Of a stretch of DNA of 64,000 nucleotides, positions 37,549 to 46,968 are shown piece after piece. The notes under the pieces are model-generated. The model was not told the origin of the DNA. It was given only the letters and a program-made list of their open reading frames with translations, and made no database searches. Numbering within the stretch: the first letter of the stretch is position 1; every line of letters starts with the position of its first letter. The stretch comes from an uncultured Pelagibacteraceae bacterium (GTDB lineage: Bacteria > Pseudomonadota > Alphaproteobacteria > Pelagibacterales > Pelagibacteraceae): contig CACJWS010000004.1 in assembly GCA_902596975.1 (NCBI GenBank), positions 1-64,000 on the forward strand, written 5' to 3'. Made by a program: the position numbers and the translations under genes.

Positions 37549-38282
37549 TGTCAGATAAAATAATTCAAATAAAAGAGATGAATAAATGGTTTGGAGATTT
37601 CCAAGTCTTAAAAAACATTAATTTAGATGTTGAAAAGAACAAAAAAATTGTTGTCTGCGGTCCCTCTGGTTCAGGTAAATCTACATTAATTAGATGTATT
37701 AATAGACTTGAAGAACACCAGGAAGGATCAATTGTTGTTGATGGAACTGAATTAACTGAAGAGACAAAAAATATAGAACAAATAAGAGCTGAGGTTGGAA
37801 TGGTTTTTCAACAGTTTAATTTATTTCCTCATTTATCAATATTAGATAATTGTACATTAGCTCCTATATGGGTAAAAAAAATGCCAAAAAAAGATGCTGA
37901 GGCATTAGCATTAAAACATTTAGAAAAAGTTCAAATTGCTGATCAAGCATACAAATATCCAGGCCAACTTTCCGGTGGTCAACAACAAAGATGTGCAATA
38001 GCAAGAGCATTATGTATGGAGCCAAAAATAATGCTTTTTGATGAGCCAACATCAGCATTAGACCCTGAAATGATTAAAGAAGTTTTAGATGCAATGGTTA
38101 ATTTAGCTAAGGCTGGTATGACCATGATTGTTGTAACACATGAGATGGGGTTTGCAAAAGAAGTTGCAGATGAAGTTATTTTTATGGATGAAGGTATGAT
38201 TGTAGAACAGGCAGAAACAAAAGAGTTTTTTGCTAACCCAAAAAGCGATAGAACAAAGCTTTTTTTAAGCCAAATATTATAA
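37548..38282 (+). CDS. aapP: General L-amino acid ABC transporter ATP-binding protein AapP
   Basis: ATPase powering AapQM. The 244-residue product has Walker [10 protein letters not shown] (about 38-46), Q-loop [13 protein letters not shown], signature LSGGQQQR (about 142-149), Walker [14 protein letters not shown] and H-loop VVTHEMGFA. Belongs to the polar amino acid (PAAT) transporter ATPases. It is the last gene of the aap operon. Confidence 0.96.
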   Translation: MSDKIIQIKEMNKWFGDFQVLKNINLDVEKNKKIVVCGPSGSGKSTLIRCINRLEEHQEGSIVVDGTELTEETKNIEQIRAEVGMVFQQFNLFPHLSILDNCTLAPIWVKKMPKKDAEALALKHLEKVQIADQAYKYPGQLSGGQQQRCAIARALCMEPKIMLFDEPTSALDPEMIKEVLDAMVNLAKAGMTMIVVTHEMGFAKEVADEVIFMDEGMIVEQAETKEFFANPKSDRTKLFLSQIL

Positions 38283-38310
38283 AAATTATAACTAAATTGC
38301 TAAAAAGTCG

Positions 38311-38402
38311 CTTGACAGGTTTATAAAATCTTAAAAATTATTATTCTTTTTAAAATTATTTTACTTGAAATAACTTTTTGATTTCTATTAACTCAAGTTA
38401 TT
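38311..38402 (+). promoter_or_regulatory. Candidate promoter and inverted repeats upstream of the XRE regulator
   Basis: A consensus -35 hexamer TTGACA lies at 38311-38316, with AATTAT 18 bases later as a poor -10. Further down, ACTTGA (38363-38368) is complementary to TCAAGT (38393-38398) and AATAACTT (38369-38376) to AAGTTATT (38395-38402), 25 bases before the gene start. They may be operator half-sites for autoregulation, or alternative hairpins. The gap between aapP and this gene is 145 bases. Confidence 0.4.
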
Positions 38403-38427
38403 ATTTTTAATTAAAGAGGGGTCTTTG

Positions 38428-38799
38428 ATGGAAGAAAATTTCAATAAACATCTAGGTAATAAATTAAAACTTAGACGTTTGGCTTTAGGTTTAACACAAA
38501 CAAAAGTCGCAAAAGCAATAAATGTAACATTTCAACAAATACAAAAATATGAAAAAGGAACAAATGGTGTAAGTTCTATTAGATTACTACAACTATCTAA
38601 TTATCTTAAAGTGCCGATAAACTATTTTTTTGAGGATTTTTCAGAATATTTAATAAATTTAGAAAAATCTAAAGAAGGTCATATGAATGTTAACTATAAT
38701 TTTTTAGTTAAAATTTATTCTGAACTTACTCAAGATCAAAAAATCAAGTTTACAAAAAACTTACAGATTAACCAGGTAAATATTTCTAAAACAGGATAA
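38428..38799 (+). CDS. XRE-family transcriptional regulator
   Basis: 123-residue DNA-binding protein. A Cro/CI-type HTH spans residues about 9-65 (LKLRRLALGLTQTKVAKAI; FQQIQKYEKGTNGVSSIRL), followed by FFEDFSEY and a helical C-terminal region of about 50 residues with no recognised domain. ATG at 38428 follows an AGAGGGG ribosome-binding site; a TTG one codon earlier is less likely. Similar small XRE proteins occur widely in alphaproteobacteria. Target genes are unknown, and the inverted repeats upstream suggest self-regulation. Confidence 0.85.
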   Translation: MEENFNKHLGNKLKLRRLALGLTQTKVAKAINVTFQQIQKYEKGTNGVSSIRLLQLSNYLKVPINYFFEDFSEYLINLEKSKEGHMNVNYNFLVKIYSELTQDQKIKFTKNLQINQVNISKTG

Positions 38800-38811
38800 A
38801 TAATTTTAAAT

Positions 38812-38887
38812 TGGCTCCTCGGGCAGGACTCGAACCTGCGACCAATTGATTAACAGTCAACTGCTCTACCAACTGAGCTACCGAGGA
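38812..38887 (-). tRNA. tRNA-Asn (anticodon GTT)
   Basis: A 76-base minus-strand cloverleaf with encoded CCA (TGG at 38812-38814 on the plus strand). Acceptor TCCTCGG pairs with CCGAGGA; the anticodon loop is CTGTTAA (GTT); the T-arm contains GGTTCGAGTCC. It is convergent with the XRE gene. Confidence 0.97.
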
Positions 38888-38940
38888 ATGTAAAATCACA
38901 ACTTACTTTTTTTTTATATTATCTCAACAAAAATATATTG

Positions 38941-39014
38941 TGGAGGCAACGCCCGGAATCGAACCGGGATACAAGGATTTGCAATCCTCTGCGTAACCAT
39001 TCCGCCACGTTGCC
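38941..39014 (-). tRNA. tRNA-Cys (anticodon GCA)
   Basis: A 74-base minus-strand cloverleaf. Acceptor GGCAACG pairs with CGTTGCC, the discriminator is the Cys-specific U73, and CCA is encoded. The anticodon loop is TTGCAAA (GCA) and the T-arm contains GGTTCGATTCC. It is separated from tRNA-Asn by 53 bases, on the same strand. Confidence 0.97.
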
Positions 39015-39129
39015 ATGAATTAAATATTCAATGAGGACATATATAATTAATTTTATAATTTAGTCTATAAATTTAACGGATAATTTCATTGTTGTTTATT
39101 GATATGATTAATTTATAAAATAATTATCC

Positions 39130-41757
39130 ATGAGTTCAGACAAATATATTCACGAAAATGTTGAAAATAAGATTTATTCTTATTGGGAAGAAAAAAAATT
39201 ATTTAAACCAAAATCTAATAAAAAACAATTTTCAATAGTTATCCCTCCACCGAATGTAACTGGTAGTCTTCATATGGGTCATGCACTAAATAATTCTATT
39301 CAAGACCTATTAACTCGTTATCATCGGATGAATAATTTTGAAACTTTATGGCAGCCTGGAACCGACCATGCGGGTATTGCTACACAAGCTTTAGTGGAAA
39401 AAAAACTTAAATCTGAAGGTATAGATAAAAATGATTTAGGAAGAGAAAAGTTTATTGAAAAAGTTTGGGAGTGGAAAGGTCAATATGGTGACATAATAAT
39501 TAATCAATTAAAAAAATTAGGCTGTTCATGTGATTGGTCTAGAAATGCTTTCACTATGGATGAAAACCTATCAAAATCCGTATTAAAAGTTTTTGTTGAA
39601 ATGTATAAAAATGGATTAATTTACAAATCAAAAAAATTAGTAAATTGGGACACTGTTTTAAAAACGGCAATATCGGATTTAGAAGTAGATCAAAGAGAAG
39701 TTAATTCAAAACTATATCACATCAAATATCCAATCGAGGGAACAGTTAAATTTATAACTATTGCAACTACAAGACCAGAAACCATGTTAGGAGATACAGC
39801 GGTTGCAGTTAATCCATCAGATGAAAGATTTAAATCATTAGTAAATAAAAATGTAATAGTTCCAATAGTTGATAGAAAAATAAAAATTATTGAAGATGAT
39901 TATGCAGATCCAGAACAAGGTACTGGAGCTGTTAAAATTACGCCAGCACATGATTTCAATGATTATGAAGTGGGGGAGAGAAATAATTTAGAAGTTATAA
40001 ATGTTTTTACACCAGATGGAAAAATCAATGAGAATGCTCCTGAAAATTATGTTGGACTAGATAGATTTGAAGCTAGAAAAAGAATTTTAAAAGAACTAAC
40101 TGATAAAAACTTATTTGTTAAAGAAGAGAAAATTAAAAATAAGGTTCCTTATGGCGATAGATCTAATTCTATAATTGAACCTTATTTAACTGAGCAATGG
40201 TTTGCAGATGCTAAGAAGCTTTCAATAAAAGCAAAAGAAATAGTAAATAATAAAACAACTAATTTTTTTCCAGTTAATTGGACAAAAACATATTTTCAAT
40301 GGATGGATAATATAGAACCTTGGTGTATCTCTAGGCAACTTTGGTGGGGTCATCAAATACCTGCATGGTATGGACCTGATGGAGAAATATTTGTAGATGA
40401 AACAGAAGAAGGTGCAAATAAATTAGCTAAAGAACATTATAAAAAAGATGTTGAATTAATTAGAGATCCAGATGTTCTTGATACATGGTTTTCATCTGGT
40501 TTATGGCCTTTTGCAACTCTAGGATGGCCAGAAAAAAATGAATATTTAGAAAAATTTTATCCAACTTCAGTATTGGTAACAGGATTTGATATTATTTTCT
40601 TTTGGGTTGCAAGAATGATTATGTTTGGAATGGAATTTCAAAATAAAGAACCTTTTAAAAATATTTATGTGCATGCATTAGTTAGAGATGAAAAAGGTCA
40701 AAAAATGTCAAAGTCAAAAGGTAATGTTATTGACCCATTAGAGTTAATAGAAAAATATAGTGCTGATGCTTTAAGATTTACACTTTTGTCAATGGCATCT
40801 CCTGGACGAGATGTAAAATTATCAGAGGATAGAGTTAAAGGTTATAGAAATTTTTTAAATAAAATATGGAATGCTAACAATTTTCTAATTCAAAATGATT
40901 GTAAATTTGAAAATATAGAAACGCCTAATGATTTAAAACTAAATATTAATAAATGGATTTTTGTTGAATTCACCAACACTAATGAAAAGATTAAAAAATC
41001 AATAGATAGTTATCGATTTGATGAGGCTGCTAGAATTGCATATCAATTTGTATGGCACTCATTTTGTGATTGGTATTTAGAATTATCTAAAACTGTCTTT
41101 TATTCTGAAAATAATGGAAATATCGAAGAAACAAGAAATGTTGCTAGTTTCATATTTACTCAAATTCTAGTTATTTTACACCCATTCATACCTTTTCTAA
41201 CCGAGGAAATATGGTTGAAAAATAAATTAGATAAAGATGGAAAAGACTTTCTTATGTTAAAAAACTGGTCTGAGGCTAGTTCTGATAAAGATAAAGACTC
41301 TGATGAAGTAAATGAAATAATTGAATTTGTCTCATCTATAAGGTCTTTTAAAAATGAAATAGAAATAAGCCCTGGATCATTTGTTAAAATACTAGTGAAT
41401 AAAATAAATCCTGAAATTAAGAAATTTATTGAAAATAACTCTAATACCTTAAAAAAAATTGGCAGAATTAATGAATTTGTAACTGAAGAAATTAAAAAAC
41501 CTTCAGCAAACTTGGTCATTAAAGGTGAAATATTTAAAATTTACTTTGATGAAGATGTAGATTTGTCAAAAATTAAAGAAACATTATTAAATAAAAAGAG
41601 TAAAATTGAAAAAGAGATGGATAAAATAAATACAAGGCTAAATAATAAAAGTTTTATTGAAAGAGCTCCAAATGATATTGTTGAGCAAGAAAAGTCTAAC
41701 TTTATTAATTTAGAAAAAGATGTTAATAAATTAAATTATACTTTAGAAAGTCTATAA
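39130..41757 (+). CDS. valS: Valyl-tRNA synthetase
   Basis: Class I synthetase charging tRNA-Val, 875 residues. The HIGH motif lies in [18 protein letters not shown] (about 39-56) and KMSKS in [18 protein letters not shown]. The editing domain has [36 protein letters not shown] is the family-typical core. A C-terminal coiled coil (about 805-875) acts as the tRNA-binding arm. Its stop overlaps the ilvD start by one base. Confidence 0.97.
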   Translation: MSSDKYIHENVENKIYSYWEEKKLFKPKSNKKQFSIVIPPPNVTGSLHMGHALNNSIQDLLTRYHRMNNFETLWQPGTDHAGIATQALVEKKLKSEGIDKNDLGREKFIEKVWEWKGQYGDIIINQLKKLGCSCDWSRNAFTMDENLSKSVLKVFVEMYKNGLIYKSKKLVNWDTVLKTAISDLEVDQREVNSKLYHIKYPIEGTVKFITIATTRPETMLGDTAVAVNPSDERFKSLVNKNVIVPIVDRKIKIIEDDYADPEQGTGAVKITPAHDFNDYEVGERNNLEVINVFTPDGKINENAPENYVGLDRFEARKRILKELTDKNLFVKEEKIKNKVPYGDRSNSIIEPYLTEQWFADAKKLSIKAKEIVNNKTTNFFPVNWTKTYFQWMDNIEPWCISRQLWWGHQIPAWYGPDGEIFVDETEEGANKLAKEHYKKDVELIRDPDVLDTWFSSGLWPFATLGWPEKNEYLEKFYPTSVLVTGFDIIFFWVARMIMFGMEFQNKEPFKNIYVHALVRDEKGQKMSKSKGNVIDPLELIEKYSADALRFTLLSMASPGRDVKLSEDRVKGYRNFLNKIWNANNFLIQNDCKFENIETPNDLKLNINKWIFVEFTNTNEKIKKSIDSYRFDEAARIAYQFVWHSFCDWYLELSKTVFYSENNGNIEETRNVASFIFTQILVILHPFIPFLTEEIWLKNKLDKDGKDFLMLKNWSEASSDKDKDSDEVNEIIEFVSSIRSFKNEIEISPGSFVKILVNKINPEIKKFIENNSNTLKKIGRINEFVTEEIKKPSANLVIKGEIFKIYFDEDVDLSKIKETLLNKKSKIEKEMDKINTRLNNKSFIERAPNDIVEQEKSNFINLEKDVNKLNYTLESL

Positions 41758-43475
41758 TGCGGAAATTTAATAAAAAAAAACTACCAAGCAGATATACTAC
41801 TGTAGGTGCTGATAGAGCACCGCAAAGATCCTTTTATTATGCAATGGATTTAACGGAAAAAGATGTAGCAAAACCTTTTGTAGGTGTTGTTTCAACATGG
41901 AATGAGGCTGCACCATGCAACATTAATTTGATGAAACAAGCTCAATTTGTAAAACAAGGTGTAAATTCATCAGGAGGTACTCCTAGAGAATTTTGTACAA
42001 TAACTGTTACTGATGGTATCGCTATGGGTCATGAAGGTATGAAATCTTCATTGATTTCAAGAGATGTAATTGCAGATTCTACTGAATTAACTGTAAGAGG
42101 ACATTGTTATGATGCTTTAGTTGGTTTAGCAGGATGTGATAAATCTTTACCAGGTCTAATGATGTCTATGGTGAGATTAAATATTCCTAGTGTATTTATT
42201 TATGGGGGTTCAATACTTCCAGGTAGATTTGAAGGTAAAGATGTAACTGTTGTTGATGTTTTTGAAGGTGTTGGAAAATATACATCAAAAAAAATGACAG
42301 CACATGCATTAAGAAAATTAGAATTAAAAGCTTGTCCAAGTGCAGGTGCTTGTGGGGGACAATTCACAGCGAATACAATGGCATGTGTATCTGAAGCTAT
42401 TGGTTTAGCTTTACCATACTCTGCAGGAACTCCTGCCCCTTATAAAGAAAGACATAAGTACGCAATTAACAGCGGTAAAGCGGTAATGAAACTTTTAGAA
42501 AAAAATATCAGACCAAGAGATATTGTTACAAGAAAAGCATTAGAAAATGCTGCTACAGTTGTCGCTGCAACAGGAGGATCTACTAATGCAGGTTTACACT
42601 TGCCTGCTATAGCAAATGAAATTGGAATAAAATTTGATTTAATGGATGTTGCAAAAATTTTTAAAAGAACTCCTTATCTTGCTGATTTAAAACCAGGTGG
42701 AAAATATGTTGCAAAAGATATGTGGGAAGCAGGTGGTGTTCCAATGCTTCTAAAAACTCTTTACGATGGTGGATATATTCATGGAGATTGTATGACTGTT
42801 ACGGGAAAGACAATGAAAGAGAATTTAAAAAATGTGAAATTTAATCCAAAACAAAAAGTAATGAGAAGTTATAAAAATCCAATCACGCCAACTGGTGGTG
42901 TTGTTGGATTAAGAGGTAATTTAGCTCCAGAAGGTGGAATTGTTAAAATTGCGGGTTTGAAAAAATTACAATTTACTGGAAGAGCAAGATGTTTTGACTC
43001 TGAGGAAAAAGCTTACAAGGCTGTAAAAGAAAGAAAATACAAAGATGGTGATATAATTATAATTAGATATGAAGGTCCAAAAGGTGGTCCAGGCATGAGA
43101 GAAATGTTGCAGACAACAGCTGCAATTTATGGTCAAGGAAAAGGGGAGAAAGTAGCCCTTATAACCGACGGTAGGTTCTCTGGGGCTACAAGAGGCTTCT
43201 GTATTGGTCATGTGGGTCCTGAGGCCTCTATAGGCGGCCCAATAGCCCTTTTAAGGAACGGAGACATAATTGATATAGATGCAAAAAAAGGGACTATAAA
43301 CGTTAGATTAAGTAAAAAAGAGCTTATTTTGAGAAAAAAGAAATGGAAACAAAGAAAAATGAATTTTGGAAACGGAACTCTTTGGAAATATGCTCAAACA
43401 GTAGGTCCAGCTTATTTAGGTGCACCCACACATCCAGGTGGTAAAAACGAGGTTAAAACATACGCTGATATTTGA
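41757..43475 (+). CDS. ilvD: Dihydroxy-acid dehydratase
   Basis: Iron-sulfur dehydratase for valine/isoleucine synthesis, 572 residues. Cluster-ligand regions are [19 protein letters not shown] and [18 protein letters not shown] (about 196-213). The C-terminal substrate region has [27 protein letters not shown] at 41757 follows valS directly. An internal stretch (about 43141-43260) is conspicuously GC-rich compared with the rest of the gene, though the protein there is fully family-like. Confidence 0.96.
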   Translation: MRKFNKKKLPSRYTTVGADRAPQRSFYYAMDLTEKDVAKPFVGVVSTWNEAAPCNINLMKQAQFVKQGVNSSGGTPREFCTITVTDGIAMGHEGMKSSLISRDVIADSTELTVRGHCYDALVGLAGCDKSLPGLMMSMVRLNIPSVFIYGGSILPGRFEGKDVTVVDVFEGVGKYTSKKMTAHALRKLELKACPSAGACGGQFTANTMACVSEAIGLALPYSAGTPAPYKERHKYAINSGKAVMKLLEKNIRPRDIVTRKALENAATVVAATGGSTNAGLHLPAIANEIGIKFDLMDVAKIFKRTPYLADLKPGGKYVAKDMWEAGGVPMLLKTLYDGGYIHGDCMTVTGKTMKENLKNVKFNPKQKVMRSYKNPITPTGGVVGLRGNLAPEGGIVKIAGLKKLQFTGRARCFDSEEKAYKAVKERKYKDGDIIIIRYEGPKGGPGMREMLQTTAAIYGQGKGEKVALITDGRFSGATRGFCIGHVGPEASIGGPIALLRNGDIIDIDAKKGTINVRLSKKELILRKKKWKQRKMNFGNGTLWKYAQTVGPAYLGAPTHPGGKNEVKTYADI

Positions 43476-44677
43476 TGAAAATTAGACCTGTAATACTTTG
43501 TGGTGGTGCAGGAACACGACTTTGGCCCAATTTAAAAAATACTCAAGCAAAACAATTTATTGATTTTGGTGGTTGGACTTTATTACAAAAAGCTTTTGAA
43601 AGAATAAATAATAACTCTTACGATTTTCCAATTATCAGCACAAATCTGAAGTATTTAAAAGATGTTAAGAAAACATTGAAAAAATCTAAAATAAAAAGAT
43701 ATAAAATAATATTAGAACCATCAAAAAAAAACACAGCACCAGCTATCTTAGTAAGTGCTTTAATTAAAGATATTCCAACTGATCAACCAATAATGTTTTT
43801 TACTTCAGATCATTTAATTGAAAATCCAAGTATTTTAACAAGATCATTAAAAAATAATGTTAAAAATTTAAGTGATCAAAATATATTTATATTTGGGATT
43901 AAACCTACAAGACCATCTAATGAGTACGGATATCTTAAAACAAAAAGTACAAATAAGTTAAATAAAGTAACTAAATTTATTGAAAAACCAACAGAGCAAA
44001 AAGCCAAAAAGATAATTAAATCTGGAGGTTATTGGAACTCTGGTATGTTTTACTTAAAAAAATCATCAATAATCAATAACTTTATAAAATATCAGCCTAG
44101 TATTTATAAAGCATGTCTAAAATCTTTGGAAAAATCAAAGATTAGAAATAATACATATTTTTTGAATAAAAAATTCTTTGATAAATGTAAGGAAATTTCT
44201 TTTGATTATGCAATTCTTGAAAAATCAAAAGATATAAATGCAATAAAACTTAGTATTCAGTGGTCAGATCTTGGTAATTGGTTTGAAATATCAAAAATAT
44301 ATAAAAAAAATAAAAATAAATACTTTAAGAAAAAAAATGTTTTTCATAGACCATGGGGAAGATATACAAACCTATACGAGGGTAAAAACTTTCTAGTAAA
44401 GGAATTAGTAGTTAATCCTAACTCTAAATTAAGCTTACAAAAACATTTTCATCGATCTGAATATTGGACTATTACTGATGGAAAACCTCTAATTACATTA
44501 AACAAGAAAAATTTCTTTAAAAAACCAGGCGAAAAAATATTCATACCAAGAGAGGCAATTCATCGAATAGAAAACAAATTTGAGAAAAAAGTAAAAATTA
44601 TTGAAATACAAACTGGACCTATTTTAAAAGAGACAGATATAGTTAGATATCAAGATATTTACGGTAGAGTGAATTAA
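43475..44677 (+). CDS. Mannose-1-phosphate guanylyltransferase with C-terminal mannose-6-phosphate isomerase-type cupin
   Basis: 400-residue protein. The N-terminal nucleotidyltransferase has VILCGGAGTRLWP (about 6-18), an FTSDHLIENP segment and KFIEKPTEQKAKK, followed by GGYWNSGMFYL. The C-terminal cupin region (about 290-400) has RPWGRYTNLYEG, KHFHRSEYWTITDG and FIPREAIHRIEN. This is the ManC/AlgA type supplying GDP-mannose for surface polysaccharide; it is shorter than typical bifunctional enzymes (about 470). ATG at 43475 overlaps ilvD by one base; an upstream TTG is possible. Confidence 0.9.
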   Translation: MKIRPVILCGGAGTRLWPNLKNTQAKQFIDFGGWTLLQKAFERINNNSYDFPIISTNLKYLKDVKKTLKKSKIKRYKIILEPSKKNTAPAILVSALIKDIPTDQPIMFFTSDHLIENPSILTRSLKNNVKNLSDQNIFIFGIKPTRPSNEYGYLKTKSTNKLNKVTKFIEKPTEQKAKKIIKSGGYWNSGMFYLKKSSIINNFIKYQPSIYKACLKSLEKSKIRNNTYFLNKKFFDKCKEISFDYAILEKSKDINAIKLSIQWSDLGNWFEISKIYKKNKNKYFKKKNVFHRPWGRYTNLYEGKNFLVKELVVNPNSKLSLQKHFHRSEYWTITDGKPLITLNKKNFFKKPGEKIFIPREAIHRIENKFEKKVKIIEIQTGPILKETDIVRYQDIYGRVN

Positions 44678-44685
44678 TACTCTTT

Positions 44686-45525
44686 ATGGATACATTAGTA
44701 TTTTCTGTCGTTTTATTGGCAGCACTACTTCATGCCACTTGGAATGGTATGGTCAAAAAACACTCGGATAAATCAGTTGCTCTAGCTGGTATAATTTTAG
44801 GCCATATACCTTTTTCAATTTTTGCAATAATCTTATTACCAGCACCTTCAATAGAAAGTATACCTTATATCTTCGCAAGTATTGTTGTTCATATTGGTTA
44901 TCAATGGTTCTTACTTAAATCATATGAAATAGGAGATTTGACAAAAGTCTACCCTATAGCAAGAGGGACAGGGCCACTATTGGTAACGATTATTTCAATT
45001 TTATTGTTAGGAGTAGTGTTAAATAAATTTATATTGATCTCTATTTTCTTAATATGTTTTGGTATTTTTTTTCTAGGACTTTCTGATTATAAAAACAGTA
45101 GCTTAAATGTTATTAAATTTTCGATAATTACAGGTTTGTTTATTGGATCATACTCACTTGTAGATGGATATGGAGCAAGAATAAGTAATTCCGCAATATC
45201 TTTTGTCAGTTGGTCTTTCATATTAAATGCTATGATTTTTCCATTTATTCTTAGTTTAAGAGGTCAAAAGGATATTATTAAAAAGGTTTATAGAGACGGT
45301 AAGATGATATTTTTTTATGGTGTAACATTATCATATGCTAGTTATGCCTTGGCTGTATGGGCATTTACAAAAGCTCCAATACCCGTTGTTACATCTTTAA
45401 GAGAAACAAGTATTTTATTATCAATATTTATTGGATATTTTTTATTAAAAGAAAGTATCAATTTAAAAAAAATCATATCAATTTTATTTATTTTAATAGG
45501 TGTGATTGGGATTAAATTATTTTAA
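44686..45525 (+). CDS. EamA/DMT-family membrane transporter
   Basis: 279-residue integral membrane protein with about ten hydrophobic helices in two EamA-like halves. Typical features are the N-terminal LLAALLHATWNGMVKKHSDK, VYPIARGTGPLL near the end of the first half, and KAPIPVVTSLRETSILLSIFIGYFLLKE near the C-terminus. Relatives export amino acids or other metabolites; the substrate cannot be assigned from sequence. It lies eight bases after the guanylyltransferase gene on the same strand. Confidence 0.88.
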   Translation: MDTLVFSVVLLAALLHATWNGMVKKHSDKSVALAGIILGHIPFSIFAIILLPAPSIESIPYIFASIVVHIGYQWFLLKSYEIGDLTKVYPIARGTGPLLVTIISILLLGVVLNKFILISIFLICFGIFFLGLSDYKNSSLNVIKFSIITGLFIGSYSLVDGYGARISNSAISFVSWSFILNAMIFPFILSLRGQKDIIKKVYRDGKMIFFYGVTLSYASYALAVWAFTKAPIPVVTSLRETSILLSIFIGYFLLKESINLKKIISILFILIGVIGIKLF

Positions 45526-45644
45526 TTAAATTGTAACAATCTATAAATATTTTTGTCATTAAAGTTTATTAGAATAATTAACAAAAATTTTAAATAATAA
45601 AACATCTTCATTTCCTCTTTGTTTAAAATTTTGTTGATTAACTA

Positions 45645-45676
45645 CCTTCCCTTTTTTGTTATAAAAAAAGGGAGGG
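45645..45676. other. Strong hairpin between the DMT transporter and the small lysine-rich gene
   Basis: Bases 45645-45657 pair with 45664-45676 through 13 positions with one G-T pair (CCTTCCC plus six T against six A plus GGGAGGG), loop of six. It sits between convergent genes, suggesting a shared transcription end. Neither side has the usual T-run just outside the stem, so a terminator role is likely but not certain. Confidence 0.5.
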
Positions 45677-45690
45677 ACAATTTTTATACA

Positions 45691-45900
45691 TTAATTATTT
45701 ACAGACGCAGGACTCTCACTGGTTTTCTTTTTAGCTAATTTTTTTGCTTTTTTTTCGGCAACTTTTTTTTCAATACCTGCAATTTTTATATTAATTTTAG
45801 CTAGTTTTTTTTCCTTTAAATTAATCTTATTTTTAAGTTTATCTATTGATTTGATAAACTTTTTTTTTCTTCTTTCATTTTTCTTTAACATCTTACCCAT
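45691..45900 (-). CDS. Small lysine-rich coiled-coil protein, unknown function
   Basis: 69 residues if started at the ATG at 45900. It is about one third lysine and forms one long helix with heptad-like IDKLKNKINLKEKKLAKINIKI, then an Ala/Lys stretch and a short Ser/Pro/Asn tail. No known domain was recognised. The best support for a real, strongly translated gene is an exceptional ribosome-binding site (see separate entry). ATG at 45903 or a further one at 45894 are alternatives. It could be a nucleic-acid-binding protein, but this is a guess from charge alone. Confidence 0.65.
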   Translation of the reverse strand: MGKMLKKNERRKKKFIKSIDKLKNKINLKEKKLAKINIKIAGIEKKVAEKKAKKLAKKKTSESPASVNN

Positions 45901-45901
45901 C

Positions 45902-45912
45902 ATCACCTCCTA
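45902..45912 (-). promoter_or_regulatory. Near-perfect Shine-Dalgarno for the small lysine-rich gene
   Basis: The minus strand reads TAGGAGGTGAT, with the last ten bases fully complementary to the usual 16S rRNA 3' end. Most genes in this window have weak or no visible Shine-Dalgarno, so this one stands out. AGGAGG ends five bases before the ATG at 45900, which decides the start. Confidence 0.85.
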
Positions 45913-45984
45913 TGAAAATTTAAATTATTATATTTAATTTAAATTTCTAAGTAAAATAATTTGTCTAAAATTTTGTTATTAAAA

Positions 45985-46869
45985 TTATAGTAAAAAATTT
46001 ACTTTTTTTTGTGAAAATTCAATATCAATCTTATTGTGACATCCAAAATTATCTCCATCAACCTGAACGGGAATTTCAAAATTATTGCAATTAATTTGGA
46101 TACTTTTTGAATAGGTGGTTATAACAGATTTGTTTCTTGATAAATCTCCATAAATAATTATCAAAATAATATAATACATTAATTTTAGCCTACTTAAATC
46201 TTTAAAAACATAAGTTATTAATCTATCATCAAAAATGTTTGACTTATTTATCTTATGATGACCAGCATAATATTTGGTATTAGAACTTAATACCCAATCA
46301 GCTTGATATTTTTGACCATCAAAGAAAACATCAAGTTTATTATTTTTCATAAATAAAAAATGCTGAAACCCTTTTAAACCAAATATTATCTTACCAAGTA
46401 TTTTTTTTATACGTGTATCAATAGAGTGAACAATTTTAGCATCCCAACCAATACCAGCCATTAAAAAAAAATAATTTTTATTTATTTTTATAAGATTAGA
46501 TTGTTTATAATTATTTGATGTTAAAATATTACATATATCGTCTACTTTTTTATTTATCGATAACTCTGCTTGAAGTAAATTGGCTGTTCCAGCCGGTATG
46601 TACCCAATTGCAAATTTATCATTAAAATCATAGTCATTTTTTATCAATTCATTGATAGCAAATGATACTGATCCATCTCCACCAGCAACTATCAATCTAT
46701 CATAATTTTTATTTTTAAATTCCAAAAATATTTCTTTCGCCTCTTTTTCAGATTTGGTTTTGAAATAATCTACAGAGTTGTTAATTTTTAATTTTTCATA
46801 AATCTTATTTACAAATTTTATTTTTTTCCCTGTTGAAGAATTAAGGTTATAAATCAAACAATAATGCAT
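45985..46869 (-). CDS. Diacylglycerol kinase family lipid kinase (YegS/DagK-like)
   Basis: 294-residue soluble lipid kinase of the DAGK catalytic family. It has an N-terminal NLNSSTGKK segment, the nucleotide-binding LIVAGGDGSVSFAINELI (about 59-76), IGYIPAGTANLLQAELSI, GIGWDAKIVHSID and, near the C-terminus, a VDGD substrate motif (VQVDGDNFG). The substrate could be diacylglycerol or a related lipid. It is divergent from plcP across a 99-base region holding a candidate PhoB box pointing toward this gene. It may rephosphorylate diacylglycerol released by PlcP, or act in signalling. Confidence 0.88.
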   Translation of the reverse strand: MHYCLIYNLNSSTGKKIKFVNKIYEKLKINNSVDYFKTKSEKEAKEIFLEFKNKNYDRLIVAGGDGSVSFAINELIKNDYDFNDKFAIGYIPAGTANLLQAELSINKKVDDICNILTSNNYKQSNLIKINKNYFFLMAGIGWDAKIVHSIDTRIKKILGKIIFGLKGFQHFLFMKNNKLDVFFDGQKYQADWVLSSNTKYYAGHHKINKSNIFDDRLITYVFKDLSRLKLMYYIILIIIYGDLSRNKSVITTYSKSIQINCNNFEIPVQVDGDNFGCHNKIDIEFSQKKVNFLL

Positions 46870-46900
46870 AATTTTTTCGTAACTAATTTTTAATAAATCT

Positions 46901-46918
46901 TTAACATTTCAATGACAT
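46901..46918 (-). promoter_or_regulatory. Weaker second Pho-box-like repeat upstream of the lipid kinase
   Basis: The minus strand reads ATGTCAT-TGAA-ATGTTAA, a 7-4-7 arrangement in the same orientation as the stronger site at 46937-46954. Matches to CTGTCAT are 6/7 and about 4/7. It may extend the PhoB site or be chance. Confidence 0.3.
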
Positions 46919-46936
46919 AAGAATTAAATGATTCGA

Positions 46937-46954
46937 GTTACAGTTGTGTTACAA
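46937..46954 (-). promoter_or_regulatory. Candidate PhoB box for the lipid kinase / plcP divergent region
   Basis: The minus strand reads TTGTAAC-ACAA-CTGTAAC, two 7-base direct repeats four bases apart, as in the Pho box consensus (CTGTCAT-N4-CTGTCAT). A -10-like TAATTC follows ten bases later on the minus strand, giving good geometry for the lipid kinase gene, 68 bases from its ATG. The same site ends only 14 bases before the plcP ATG, too close for standard activation of plcP. PhoB control is inferred, not shown. Confidence 0.6.
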
Positions 46955-46968
46955 AATAGGTTTTTTTA

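Noticed and set aside
38812-39014. tRNA pair as a possible integration (attachment) site
   Set aside because: No integrase, no direct repeat of a tRNA 3' end and no foreign-looking DNA nearby.
42966-43211. An 81-codon open frame on the minus strand inside ilvD
   Set aside because: It lies wholly antisense to a highly conserved enzyme, has no ribosome-binding site or known domain, and is a by-product of the codon pattern including the GC-rich patch.
45526-45600. Single TTGTAAC half-site after the DMT transporter gene
   Set aside because: There is no paired repeat four bases away and no gene starting downstream on that strand.
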